DNA from: CAWDPQ01 sp049642465
GTDB taxonomy: Bacteria; Acidobacteriota; Vicinamibacteria; Vicinamibacterales; 2-12-FULL-66-21
Length of the DNA stretch: 64,000 bases
Direction of reading: 5' to 3'
Assembly (NCBI GenBank): GCA_049642465.1
Contig: JBAROV010000167.1
Coordinates: 3,036-67,035, forward strand
Position 1 is the stretch's first letter. Each line of letters begins with the position of its first letter. The notes beneath the pieces are model-generated. The model saw only the letters and a program-made list of their open reading frames with translations. It was not told the DNA's origin and did not search any database. The translations under genes were made by a program, and so were the position numbers. This document shows positions 1 through 8,811 of this stretch, one piece after another.

Positions 1-826
1 CACCGAGATAGGCCTCCATGTGCAGCGTGATGACGGGACTGCCGTTGCGGAATCCGATGCCATCCTGAACGATCCCGCAGACGTAGCCTGCATCCACCGC
101 GAGAAACTCGCTCGCCACCGTCTCAGTCGCGATTTTCGGCTGAATGTCATCGGTGATCCGATCGAGCTTCCACCCCATCGCCTCGGCAATCATGGAAACC
201 GATTCGGTCAGCCCGACATGCCGCACGCTGCCGTCATCCACCTGCTTCTGAAATTGCTCGCGCGTGAGGCCCGCGCCAATCTTCTGCTGAAATGGCAGAC
301 GACGCACGCGCGCATCCTGCACGCGATCGACGCGGATTGAGTCCACGCGCTCGCAGACACCGGTCAGCATGATCGGCAAGGCGTCCATGACGAAACCGGG
401 ATTGACGCCGGTTCCAAGCACCGCCACCTTCGACTTCCGGGCGAGCTGGTGCACCGCGCGCGCGTAGCGCAGATTGCCTTTCGACGGATAGGACAACTCC
501 TCGGTCGTGGACACCACGGGCACCTTGAGCTTGAGGATGGTCTCCAGCTGCGGCATCACCGTCTTCAGTGATGAGCTCGTGCACAACACCACGACGTCGG
601 GCTTTGCTGATTTGATTGCCTTTCTCGCGTCGTTGACGACGCGGACCTTGAGCGGGCGGCGGAGCCCCGCCACTTCACCAAGATCTTTCCCGACCTTGAT
701 CGGATCGATATCGACGGCGCCGACAATTCGGAAGCCTTGCCGCTCCGAGATCTGCCGGACCACGGCCGCGCCGATTGGACCTAGGCCGAAGTGCATGACC
801 CTGATGGGTCCCGAGTGTGCTGCCAT
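1..826 (-). CDS. DapB / 2,4-diaminopentanoate dehydrogenase-like NAD(P) oxidoreductase (partial)
   Basis: The gene runs off the left edge; about 275 N-terminal codons are visible. It begins at ATG 826 with an AGGAG ribosome site about 8 bases upstream. The protein opens with a Rossmann nucleotide-binding segment (HFGLGPIGAAVVRQI, near residues 12-26), followed by VGAVDIDPIKVGKDLGE and by VVVLCTSS near residue 80, as in the DapB N-terminal fold. The middle part (TTEELSYP, then GVNPGFVMDALP) resembles 2,4-diaminopentanoate dehydrogenase and related amino-acid dehydrogenases more than true dihydrodipicolinate reductase. Substrate cannot be fixed from the sequence. It diverges from the M1 peptidase gene across about 115 bp, a region that holds no other gene. 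Confidence 0.7.
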   Translation of the reverse strand, partial: MAAHSGPIRVMHFGLGPIGAAVVRQISERQGFRIVGAVDIDPIKVGKDLGEVAGLRRPLKVRVVNDARKAIKSAKPDVVVLCTSSSLKTVMPQLETILKLKVPVVSTTEELSYPSKGNLRYARAVHQLARKSKVAVLGTGVNPGFVMDALPIMLTGVCERVDSIRVDRVQDARVRRLPFQQKIGAGLTREQFQKQVDDGSVRHVGLTESVSMIAEAMGWKLDRITDDIQPKIATETVASEFLAVDAGYVCGIVQDGIGFRNGSPVITLHMEAYLG

Positions 827-941
827 CGCTGACTCCTGAAGCAATGATGACGAAGAGAAGAAACCAGAGACCGAAACGATCCGAGGATTATATCCGGCGC
901 ATGCGACCGGAACAGCGGGCGTTCTGGTGTAGGATCGCCGC

Positions 942-2981
942 GTGCTCGCGCGGTCCGCAGCCATTGTGGCGATGCTGGCGATGCTGGCGTCAGGCGGTGC
1001 CGGTTTTTCTGCTCCGCAACCACCGGCAGCGTCGGCGATCGCTCCATCCACGACGGCTGCGCCACGTTCTCCGCGAAACGCGAGTTATGTGATGAGCGCG
1101 CGGCTCGATCCTCAGAGCCGCACGCTTCGCGGCGAGCTGCTCCTCACCTGGCGCAATATCGCGAACCTTCCCGCACCCACGCTGCAGTTCCACCTGTATT
1201 ACAACGCGTGGCGAAATACGCGTTCCACATGGCTTCGTGAGCGCCGGCTCGTCGGAGATCCTCAGGATCTCCTGGATCGCCCGGAGTCCGATTGGAGCTG
1301 GATCGATATCACCAGCCTGCGGATCATTCGTGGCGGCGCTCCGATCGATGCCACGCTGGCGCTGCGTTTCATTGCGCCGGACGACGGCAACGCCGACGAC
1401 AGGACCGTTGCGGAAATTCCACTCGACAAACCAGTGGCGCCCGGGGAAACGATCAACGTGCAAATCACCTGGTCGTCGCACGTGCCGCGGACGTTCGCGC
1501 GCACCGGCGTCATCGGCGACTACTATTTCCTCGCGCAGTGGTTTCCCAAGATTGGCGTCTTTGAAGACACCGGATGGAACTGCCACCAATTCCATCTGGC
1601 CACAGAGTTTTTCTCAGATTTCGGCACTTACGACGTCCGCTTGACGGTGCCCGCGGGGTGGGTGGTCGGTGCCACAGGCGTGCAGCGGGACCGTCGCGAT
1701 GAGCGGGACGGTACCACCACACATCATTATTATCAGGAAGACGTCCACGACTTCGCGTGGACGACGAGCCCGCATTACCAGGAACGCACGGCATCTTTCG
1801 AGCACCCGACGCTGCCCGCAGTTCGCATGCGTCTGCTGCTGCAGCCTGAGCACGCCAGCCAGGCGGAGCGCCATTTTGCCGCCACGCGGGCGGCGCTACG
1901 CTACTACGGCGAATGGTTCGGCCCCTATCCGTACGGTCACATCACGATTGTCGATCCAGCCTGGCAGAGTGGCGCCGGCGGAATGGAATACCCGACCCTG
2001 TTCACCGCGGGAACGCGATGGCTGGCGCCAGCGTCCGTGGCAGAGCCCGAAGGCGTGACGGTGCACGAGGCGGGACACCAATTCTGGTACGGCATCGTCG
2101 CAACCAACGAATTCGAACATGCGTGGATGGACGAAGGATTCAACACCTTCGCAACCGGCAAGCTGGTGTCGCAGGTCTTGCAACCCAGCTATGTGGAGCG
2201 CCGCTATTTCGGCGGGTTCGTGCCGTGGGTGTTCAGGGATTTGGACCTCGCTGGCGGAATCGACGGAAATCCCCTGCCCGGGTACCGCCGAGCGGCACGC
2301 GGAGACATGCAGTCCTCGCCTTCGTGGCAGTACTGGCCTGGCACCGCCGGGGGCATCACGTATTTCAAAACCGCGCTGTGGCTGCGCACGCTCGAACGAA
2401 TGCTCGGTTGGAACACCTTGCAACGCATCATGTCCACGTATTTCTCCCGGTGGTCGTTCAAACACCCGCGCCCCGAGGACTTCTTTGCCATCGTGAACGA
2501 AGTCAGCGGCCAGGATCTGACGTGGTTCTTCGACCAGGTGTATCGCAGTTCGAACTCGTTCGACTACGGGCTCGACGTCCTCACGAGCGAAGCGGTTCGG
2601 GAGCACGGGCTGTTCGGCGAAGGTCCGGCTCGTAGCTATCGCACCGACGCCAGTGCAACCAACGTGTACCGCACCACGGTCGTCGCTCGACGGCACGGCG
2701 AAGGCGTCTTTCCGGTCGATATCCGCATCGTGTTCCAGGACAACACCGAGAGACGATGGCGCTGGGACGGCAACGATCGGTGGAAGGCGTTCGAGCTCAC
2801 GCATACGTCTCGCGCCCGACACGCGCAGGTCGATCCGGATCGGGTTCTGGCGCTGGATATCAACTCCACAAATAATTCGATCACGCTCGAGCCGCGCGCG
2901 AAGCAAGCCGCGCGCAAGTGGTCGTTGGCGTGGTTGATCTGGCTGCAAGGCCATCTGCTGACTTACGGCTTCTTCATCTGA
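942..2981 (+). CDS. Exported M1-family zinc metallopeptidase (aminopeptidase N-like)
   Basis: Predicted exported aminopeptidase-type protein of about 679 residues. A hydrophobic signal-like N-terminus (LARSAAIVAMLAMLASGGAG) is followed by the M1 N-terminal beta domain. The zinc site is clear: HEAGH at residues 375-379 and the third ligand Glu398 in AWMDEG give the HExxH-x18-E spacing. The usual GAMEN substrate motif reads GGMEY near residue 345, as in many bacterial M1 relatives that are not classical PepN. The start is GTG 942 with a weak AGGA upstream; no other start would keep the signal peptide. Its stop is immediately followed by the ATG of the next gene (TGAATG), so the two are probably cotranscribed. 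Substrate is unknown; peptide scavenging in the periplasm is an inference. Confidence 0.88.
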   Translation: MLARSAAIVAMLAMLASGGAGFSAPQPPAASAIAPSTTAAPRSPRNASYVMSARLDPQSRTLRGELLLTWRNIANLPAPTLQFHLYYNAWRNTRSTWLRERRLVGDPQDLLDRPESDWSWIDITSLRIIRGGAPIDATLALRFIAPDDGNADDRTVAEIPLDKPVAPGETINVQITWSSHVPRTFARTGVIGDYYFLAQWFPKIGVFEDTGWNCHQFHLATEFFSDFGTYDVRLTVPAGWVVGATGVQRDRRDERDGTTTHHYYQEDVHDFAWTTSPHYQERTASFEHPTLPAVRMRLLLQPEHASQAERHFAATRAALRYYGEWFGPYPYGHITIVDPAWQSGAGGMEYPTLFTAGTRWLAPASVAEPEGVTVHEAGHQFWYGIVATNEFEHAWMDEGFNTFATGKLVSQVLQPSYVERRYFGGFVPWVFRDLDLAGGIDGNPLPGYRRAARGDMQSSPSWQYWPGTAGGITYFKTALWLRTLERMLGWNTLQRIMSTYFSRWSFKHPRPEDFFAIVNEVSGQDLTWFFDQVYRSSNSFDYGLDVLTSEAVREHGLFGEGPARSYRTDASATNVYRTTVVARRHGEGVFPVDIRIVFQDNTERRWRWDGNDRWKAFELTHTSRARHAQVDPDRVLALDINSTNNSITLEPRAKQAARKWSLAWLIWLQGHLLTYGFFI

Positions 2982-4019
2982 ATGGCCGCACTCTCTGCGT
3001 TTCGAGCTGGCATCGGTCGGGTCAATCGGTCCCCCCTCATCCTGATGGGAATGTTCCTGGTGACGCTGCTCATTGCGTTGCCGCTCTCGCTGGCCCTGCG
3101 CGGAATGCTTTCCGCGCACCTCGGGCGCAGTCTTGCGGCCGACGCCGCCGCGGCCGGGGCCAATTACGAGTGGTGGCAGGAGTTTTCCGCGAGCGCAAGC
3201 GGTTTGGGCACCACGTTCGCTCCCACCATCATTGGCTTTGGCGCGGTACTCGACAGCGTGGGCGGTCTGATGGACAACCTGCCGCTCGCAACCACGATCG
3301 CAGGCGCAACCATCGCGTGGATGATCATCTGGTCGTTCCTCAGCGGCGGAGTCCTGGATCGATACGCACGTAATCGACCGACACGAACGGCCGGATTCTT
3401 CGCCGCCTGCGGGACACACTTCTGGCGCTTCCTCCGGCTGGCCGTAGTGGGATGGCTCGTGTACCTCCTGCTCTTCTCGGTTCTCCATTCGTGGATCTTC
3501 GACTTCGGGTATCAGACGTTGACCCGTGACGTCACGGTCGAGCGTCAGGCCTTCGCGATCCGCACGATCGGGTATCTGCTGTTTGGTGCGGCGCTCCTCC
3601 TCTGCAGCATGGTGTTTGATTTCGCGCGGGTCCGGATCGTTGTGGAGGATCGCCGCAGTGCCGTCGGAGCACTGGCGGCATCCCTTCGGTTCGTTCGGCG
3701 GAATCTTTCCGCCGTGGTCCTTCTGTACTTGCTGAATGGCGCGGTGTTGCTGGTGCTGCTGGCTGCTTACGCGATCGTGGGGCGAAGCGGGCCAAAATCC
3801 GGTTGGCAAATGTGGGCGGTTCTCCTGGCCGGAGAGCTCTACATCCTGGCGCGACATTACTTGAAGCTTTTGTTTTATGCTTCTCAAACCGCACTGTTTC
3901 AGAGTGCCCTCGCCCACGCAGAGTACACGGCCGCTCCAACACTCGTGTGGCCCGACTCGCCTGCCGTAGAGGCGGTAGTCAACGCCGACCCCCCTGGGCG
4001 CGGCCATGAGGTGACCTGA
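2982..4019 (+). CDS. Polytopic inner-membrane protein of unknown function
   Basis: A 345-residue protein that I cannot assign to a family. It has roughly six hydrophobic segments: near residues 20-42 (LILMGMFLVTLLIALPLSLAL), 75-95, 105-125, 150-170, 195-212 and 240-265. Soluble charged loops lie between them, including RVRIVVEDRRSAVGALAASLRFVRRN, a pattern seen in membrane proteins with an amphipathic interface helix. The start codon abuts the stop of the M1 peptidase, suggesting translational coupling and perhaps a shared envelope role. The gene stops five bases before the HD-GYP regulator start. There are no catalytic motifs, so no function is proposed. Confidence 0.75.
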   Translation: MAALSAFRAGIGRVNRSPLILMGMFLVTLLIALPLSLALRGMLSAHLGRSLAADAAAAGANYEWWQEFSASASGLGTTFAPTIIGFGAVLDSVGGLMDNLPLATTIAGATIAWMIIWSFLSGGVLDRYARNRPTRTAGFFAACGTHFWRFLRLAVVGWLVYLLLFSVLHSWIFDFGYQTLTRDVTVERQAFAIRTIGYLLFGAALLLCSMVFDFARVRIVVEDRRSAVGALAASLRFVRRNLSAVVLLYLLNGAVLLVLLAAYAIVGRSGPKSGWQMWAVLLAGELYILARHYLKLLFYASQTALFQSALAHAEYTAAPTLVWPDSPAVEAVVNADPPGRGHEVT

Positions 4020-4024
4020 TTTCG

Positions 4025-5059
4025 ATGTCGCACCGAGGCTTCAAGCACGCGCGCATCATGATCGTCGATGATGAACCTGGCAATGTCGACCTTCTGAAGC
4101 GCGTGCTCGAGCGGGCTGGTTTTCACAAGCTAGACAGTACCAACGATCCACGCGAAGCCGTTTCGCTCTATGTCGAGACGCGCCCGGATCTGATCCTGCT
4201 CGACCTCCACATGCCGTACCTCGATGGGCTTGCCGTCATGGATCGCCTGAACGACATCGTGGAGGCGAGTTACCTGCCGATCCTGATGCTGACGGGAGAC
4301 ATGACGCCCGAGGCACGCCGCGAGGCGTTGTCGCGCGGGGCCAAGGACTTCGTCAACAAACCCTTCAACCCCGATGAAGTGCTGCTGCGGATCCGCACGC
4401 TGCTCGAAACCCGATTCCTGTATCTACAGATCCAGAGCCAGAATCAGATGCTCGAAGCGAAGGTCCGCGAGCGCACGAGAGAACTCGAGGCCGCGCAAAT
4501 CGAGATTATCGAACGGCTCGCGCGGGCGGCCGAGTTTCGCGACGACAACACGGGACAGCACACCGAGCGCGTGGGACAGATGGCGGCGCTGCTCGCGCGC
4601 GAGCTTGGGCTGTCGGATGCGCAGGTGTCGCTCATTCGGCGCGCGGCGCCGCTGCATGACGTCGGCAAGATCGGCATCCCGGACTCGATTCTGCTGAAGC
4701 TCGGAAAGCTCACGCCGCCTGAGTTCGAGCTGGTCAAGACGCATACGAGCATTGGCGCGCGCATTCTGTCCGGCAGCCGGTTTGCCCTGCTCCGGCTCGC
4801 CGAGGAAATCGCCTTCAGCCATCATGAGCAATGGGACGGCCGCGGATACGCGGGCCTGACCGGCAATCACATTCCACTCGCCGGGCGGATCGTCACCGTG
4901 GCGGACGTCTTCGACGCCCTCACGCAAAAGCGCCCGTACAAGGCCGCCTGGCCGGTTGAAGAAGCCGTCGCCGAGATCGAACGGCAACGCGGCCGGCAAT
5001 TCGACCCTGATGTGGTTGATGCATTCTTGCGTATCATCGACCAGCAACAGCGAACGTAG
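4025..5059 (+). CDS. Response regulator with HD-GYP phosphodiesterase domain
   Basis: Two-domain signalling protein of 344 residues. Residues 8-125 form a receiver domain with the acidic pair in IVDDEP, the phospho-acceptor Asp60 in LLDLHMP and the conserved Lys in NKPFNPDE. A coiled linker (MLEAKVRERTRELEAAQ) leads to an HD-GYP domain with HDVGK near residue 211 and HHEQWDGRGY near 266. HD-GYP proteins hydrolyse cyclic di-GMP. The signature here reads GYA rather than GYP, but the metal-binding His and Asp residues are present, so activity is likely. No partner histidine kinase is adjacent, making it an orphan regulator within the window. A GAGGTGA element lies just upstream of the ATG, inside the end of the preceding gene. 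Confidence 0.9.
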   Translation: MSHRGFKHARIMIVDDEPGNVDLLKRVLERAGFHKLDSTNDPREAVSLYVETRPDLILLDLHMPYLDGLAVMDRLNDIVEASYLPILMLTGDMTPEARREALSRGAKDFVNKPFNPDEVLLRIRTLLETRFLYLQIQSQNQMLEAKVRERTRELEAAQIEIIERLARAAEFRDDNTGQHTERVGQMAALLARELGLSDAQVSLIRRAAPLHDVGKIGIPDSILLKLGKLTPPEFELVKTHTSIGARILSGSRFALLRLAEEIAFSHHEQWDGRGYAGLTGNHIPLAGRIVTVADVFDALTQKRPYKAAWPVEEAVAEIERQRGRQFDPDVVDAFLRIIDQQQRT

Positions 5060-5084
5060 CACCTGCCGACTGAAGGAACACGCG

Positions 5085-5891
5085 ATGCACACGCGCCCAA
5101 CTGAATTAGCAGACTGGCTTCGGCAGCGCGTCACCACCTCCGGCGCAAGAGGGATCGTCGTCGGACTCAGCGGTGGAGTGGACTCCGCGGTCGTGCTGCG
5201 GTTGGCGCAGATGGCCGTTCAAGATCAGGTGGTGGGCGTGCTGATGCCGTGCCACAGCGACCCCCGGGACGAGGCCGATGCCAAGCTGGTCGCGGACCAT
5301 TTCAACGTCTCGACCGTCCGGATCGATCTCGCGCCCGCCTACGATCGGCTCGTCGCCGACCTGAAGTCCGCCATGAGCCGTCTCACGCCATCACTCGTTC
5401 AAGCTACCGCTTCCGAGGGCACGGATATCAGGGCTCGCGTGCCGCTGGCGAACATCAAGCCACGCTTGCGGATGTCGTCGCTGTACTACGTCGCAAACGC
5501 GATGAACTACCTGGTTGCGGGAACGGGAAACCGGTCGGAACTGACGATTGGCTATTTCACCAAGTTTGGTGACGGCGGCGTCGATCTGCTGCCAATCGGG
5601 CACCTCTTGAAGAGTGAAGTGCGTGTGCTGGCGAGGGCTCTCGACGTGCCCGCCGCAATCATCGACAAGCCGCCCAGCGCGGGCTTGTGGCTCGGCCAGA
5701 CGGATGAGGAGGAAATGGGCTTCACCTACGCCGATCTCGAAAACTATCTGACCAACGGGCCGGAGGCGGTGTCCCCAGCCCTGGCGATGCGAATCGAGCG
5801 GCTGGTTCGAGCCAGTGAACACAAGCGCGAGCTGGCGCCGACGCCCGAAGCGGAGCGTCCGGTCGGATTCAGGGAGGCCGATCCGCCGTAG
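5085..5891 (+). CDS. nadE: NH3-dependent NAD+ synthetase
   Basis: Catalyses the last step of NAD synthesis, ATP-dependent amidation of deamido-NAD. At 268 residues it has the short form without an N-terminal glutaminase domain, so it should use ammonia. The PP-loop SGGVDSAV lies at residues 29-36. GTGNRSELTIGYFTKFGDGGVDLLPI in the middle and KPPSAGLWLGQTDEEE towards the C-terminus are diagnostic of NadE. The open frame continues upstream into the HD-GYP gene, but ATG 5085 has a good GAAGGA site 7 bases before it and gives the standard N-terminus, so I place the start there. It is 25 bp downstream of the HD-GYP gene and converges on the following transporter-like gene with 22 bp between stops. 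Confidence 0.95.
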   Translation: MHTRPTELADWLRQRVTTSGARGIVVGLSGGVDSAVVLRLAQMAVQDQVVGVLMPCHSDPRDEADAKLVADHFNVSTVRIDLAPAYDRLVADLKSAMSRLTPSLVQATASEGTDIRARVPLANIKPRLRMSSLYYVANAMNYLVAGTGNRSELTIGYFTKFGDGGVDLLPIGHLLKSEVRVLARALDVPAAIIDKPPSAGLWLGQTDEEEMGFTYADLENYLTNGPEAVSPALAMRIERLVRASEHKRELAPTPEAERPVGFREADPP

Positions 5892-5913
5892 TTGAAGAAG
5901 GAGCGCGGCATTA

Positions 5914-8736
5914 TCAGCCGGCGCCCACACCCATGTCGATGTCCGCCGGCGCTGGTTCCTGCGGCTCGGCTGAAGCCGGCACGCCGGCCAGCCGCTCGCG
6001 CGCGGAGCGCACCGCCTCCTTCAATACCAGATCGCTCGATTCTTCGAAGCGGTTGAGCACCCCTTCCAGCCCGTAGAGGCGCAGCGCACCAACGGCATAC
6101 ACGCCGCACGACCGCATCCAGGAGTCTTCGCTGCCGAGCATCGTTTCTACGGCCTGTTCCGGAGTCTCGAGCGGCGCTCCGACAAACCGATTCGCAAGCG
6201 CCACGCGCTCGTCCGTCGTCACCTGGGAGTCGAGCAATGGAACCAGCACCTGCCGCAACTCCGGTTTGAGCGTGCTCTCCAGAAACTCGAGAGCGTTTGC
6301 GCGAACGATGGGATTAGCGGAGCGAACACCGACATAGGCGTCGTGCAGTCCAGTGGCGGGAAAGATCAACGCCATCAAACGAAAGATCCGCTCGAGCTCC
6401 TGCTCCATGGCATGGCGCATCGCCTGCAATACGGCATCGTCTTCTTTCAAACGGCGCTGCAGCGGTCCGATCAGCTGGTAGGAGCGGTAGTGTCCGGCAA
6501 TTTCGGCGGCTAGCAACACTTCGATGACCGCTGGGTCGACCCGCACGTCCGGGTGCAGGACTTTCAGTTTATTGAGCGACGAGATGATGCGGTGGCGTAG
6601 TGTGCCATCCGCCTGGAGCAATCCCTGAACGAGGACTTCTTCCGCTTCCGGCGTGCCGATGCGCAGGAGAACCGACGGAATCTCACGGCGTGTTTCGAGG
6701 GGTACGTCGGGCGCGCCCATCGCCTGCTCGAGCTCCGGGATGATCGAGTTGCCGAGCCGTGAGAGCGCCCCGGCCGCTTCGTCTGCCAGCTCCGGACGTC
6801 CAAGAGCGGTGAGCAGCGACGGGACGAGTTCCTCGCGTGCCACGGTGAAGGCGGCGCGAATCGCCTGGCGGGCAACATCGGGATGGTCATCTTGAATCAG
6901 GGCGGGCAGCAGATCCACGGCTCCGTCAGGGATGACGCCCAACAAGCGGGAGGCCTCGATGCGATCGCGGACGCCATCCTCGCCGTGATTCGAAGCCATC
7001 CCTTCGAGCACGAGCCGCGCGGCATCCAGGTTTTGCGCCGCTCCAGGAGCAGCAAAGAACGCGGCTGTTCCTGCGCGAATCGAAAACCCTTCGACATCCC
7101 CCAGCTCTTCAATCTGGCGGAGCGGATCGAGGCCGACGTTGTGCGCGAGGTACAACAAGGCTTCGGTGCGAACCCCGATATCGGGATCGCGAAGCATCAG
7201 CGACACTCGATCCGCGATCTCCTTGTCGCCACCGCTGCTCAGCAGGGCGAGCGCACGACGTCGAATGTCCGGGTCCGGGTGCGTCAGCAACTGGCGCAGG
7301 GCCGGGTGCCATCGCCTGCTCTGCTGGCCCTCGATGAGCGCCAACGCGTATCGGACCTCACCTGGATCGATCGCGCCAAGCTTGCCCGCGAGAACCGTCG
7401 CCGTAGACCGCTCCGCGGCGCCCGGAGCCAGCCGCTCGCTGTCGATCCGGTGCCGGTGAATGCTGTCCTGAATGGCTCGGACGTACTCCGTTCGAACCCG
7501 CCAGGCGACGGCGATCCAGACGCCGATGATGCACACGTTGATCGCCGAGATACCCCTCAAATCGAGACCGAACCCGCGCAGCATGAAGAATCGCTCGGTG
7601 ACGATTCCCAGACAGACCGCGCCGGCCGCGTCAGCGACTCCGCTGAGCACGATTTCGATCGCGTTCTTGACGCGGACGCGATCGGCCGGAGCAATCGGGA
7701 GGTAGAGCAGCTCGTGGCTCGCTTTGTCCACGGAGAATCGAAGCCCCTGGTCGCACGCGTTCGTGACAAGGACGCTCCAGAAGGCGGGAATGAGAAAAAT
7801 CAGCGCACTCCCGAAACCGAGCGACACCGGCAGCGCGAGAATCGTCAGGCCCAGTCCGAACGACCGCAGCAGACGGCCGGTCACGAGGATCTGCACGAGA
7901 AAACTGAACGCACCCAGGGCCAGGTTGAATGCACCGAAGAATTCGGTCAATGCATCAGGATCGTTTCCGAAGCGTCGGGCCGCCGCCAGGCTCAGTTGAA
8001 AGCCCGTCCACTGGGTGGCAATCGTCATGAGCACGACGAGCGCCGCGATCAGCCGCAAGTAGGGACTTGCGGCGATCTCGCGCCAGGTATCGGAGGCGCG
8101 TGCGGCAGTTCGGCGGACCTGTCGTTCAGCGCCTCGGCGGCGGCGAGATCGAACGAGGCTGACCAGACCGGCGGCGATCAATATCAGGAACGCCAGAACG
8201 AGCAGAAGATTGACGGCGCCGCCGACAGGCCCCACCAGCACGCGGGCAAGCAGCCCGCCCGTGATGGCGCCGAGAGACGCGCCAGACCCGACCAGCCCGA
8301 ACAACCGTTTCGCCTGGCGGGTATCGAACAGCGAATTGGTGAGACTCCAGGCCTGGACTGGAGCAATGATGCCGAAACAGTTCACCCAGACGTAGAAGAT
8401 CCCGGGCAGCAGCCAGAAGCCGTGAAAGCGGAAGCCATACCAGAACAGGACGACGTTCGAGCTGAAGAACAACAGCGTTCCAATCGTGACGAGCCTCGAC
8501 CCAAACCGCGCGGCAATGCGCGTGTAAATGGGAACGAAAATCGAGAGAACGATAGGAACGGCCGCGTAGACGTAGACTAGCGCATACGGACCGTACTGAT
8601 TCAGGAAGAGACCGTTGCGAATGGGTTTGGCGAGGAGAAACGCCGAAACCACGACGGCGATGTAGACAAATGCCAGCACGACTGGCAGGCCCTCTCCGGT
8701 CCTGACGTCGAAGACCCGGCGCGCCCAGTGGAGCAT
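5914..8736 (-). CDS. ATP/ADP-translocase-like (Npt/MFS) membrane protein fused to HEAT repeats
   Basis: A 940-residue fusion. Residues 1 to about 430 form a polytopic domain of about 12 hydrophobic helices with features of the NTP/NDP exchange transporter family: the opening segment FLLAKPIRNGLFLNQYG, then FDTRQAKRLFGLVGSGASLG near residues 140-160, and VDKASHELLYLPI near 330. Residues from about 450 to 920 are soluble and built of HEAT-like repeats (for example PDPDIRRRALALLSSGGDKE and VLLRIGTPEAEEVLVQGLL). Typical Npt proteins are about 500 residues and have no HEAT tail. It is divergently paired, with 75 bp between starts, with a longer paralogue at 8812-12504. Nucleotide transport is possible but unproven; a regulatory scaffold role is equally open. 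Confidence 0.8.
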   Translation of the reverse strand: MLHWARRVFDVRTGEGLPVVLAFVYIAVVVSAFLLAKPIRNGLFLNQYGPYALVYVYAAVPIVLSIFVPIYTRIAARFGSRLVTIGTLLFFSSNVVLFWYGFRFHGFWLLPGIFYVWVNCFGIIAPVQAWSLTNSLFDTRQAKRLFGLVGSGASLGAITGGLLARVLVGPVGGAVNLLLVLAFLILIAAGLVSLVRSRRRRGAERQVRRTAARASDTWREIAASPYLRLIAALVVLMTIATQWTGFQLSLAAARRFGNDPDALTEFFGAFNLALGAFSFLVQILVTGRLLRSFGLGLTILALPVSLGFGSALIFLIPAFWSVLVTNACDQGLRFSVDKASHELLYLPIAPADRVRVKNAIEIVLSGVADAAGAVCLGIVTERFFMLRGFGLDLRGISAINVCIIGVWIAVAWRVRTEYVRAIQDSIHRHRIDSERLAPGAAERSTATVLAGKLGAIDPGEVRYALALIEGQQSRRWHPALRQLLTHPDPDIRRRALALLSSGGDKEIADRVSLMLRDPDIGVRTEALLYLAHNVGLDPLRQIEELGDVEGFSIRAGTAAFFAAPGAAQNLDAARLVLEGMASNHGEDGVRDRIEASRLLGVIPDGAVDLLPALIQDDHPDVARQAIRAAFTVAREELVPSLLTALGRPELADEAAGALSRLGNSIIPELEQAMGAPDVPLETRREIPSVLLRIGTPEAEEVLVQGLLQADGTLRHRIISSLNKLKVLHPDVRVDPAVIEVLLAAEIAGHYRSYQLIGPLQRRLKEDDAVLQAMRHAMEQELERIFRLMALIFPATGLHDAYVGVRSANPIVRANALEFLESTLKPELRQVLVPLLDSQVTTDERVALANRFVGAPLETPEQAVETMLGSEDSWMRSCGVYAVGALRLYGLEGVLNRFEESSDLVLKEAVRSARERLAGVPASAEPQEPAPADIDMGVGAG

Positions 8737-8811
8737 CGAATGGCCGCAGTTTACTTCAGTTCCTGCATCGCTTAGATTGACACACTGATTCCCACAATCA
8801 TCGAGGCTTCC

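Noticed and set aside
1896..4007. 703-codon minus-strand open frame opposite the M1 peptidase and membrane protein genes
   Set aside because: Low-complexity Arg/Glu/His/Gln composition with no motifs; the plus-strand genes carry clear family signatures. GC-rich codon use opens the antisense frame.
6883..8580. 565-codon plus-strand open frame inside the first translocase/HEAT gene
   Set aside because: Rich in Arg, Asp, Glu and Gln, no recognisable domain, fully antisense to a gene with paralogue support.
8777..8782. Perfect -35 hexamer TTGACA ahead of the second translocase-like gene
   Set aside because: No acceptable -10 box at 16-18 bases spacing, so no promoter is called.
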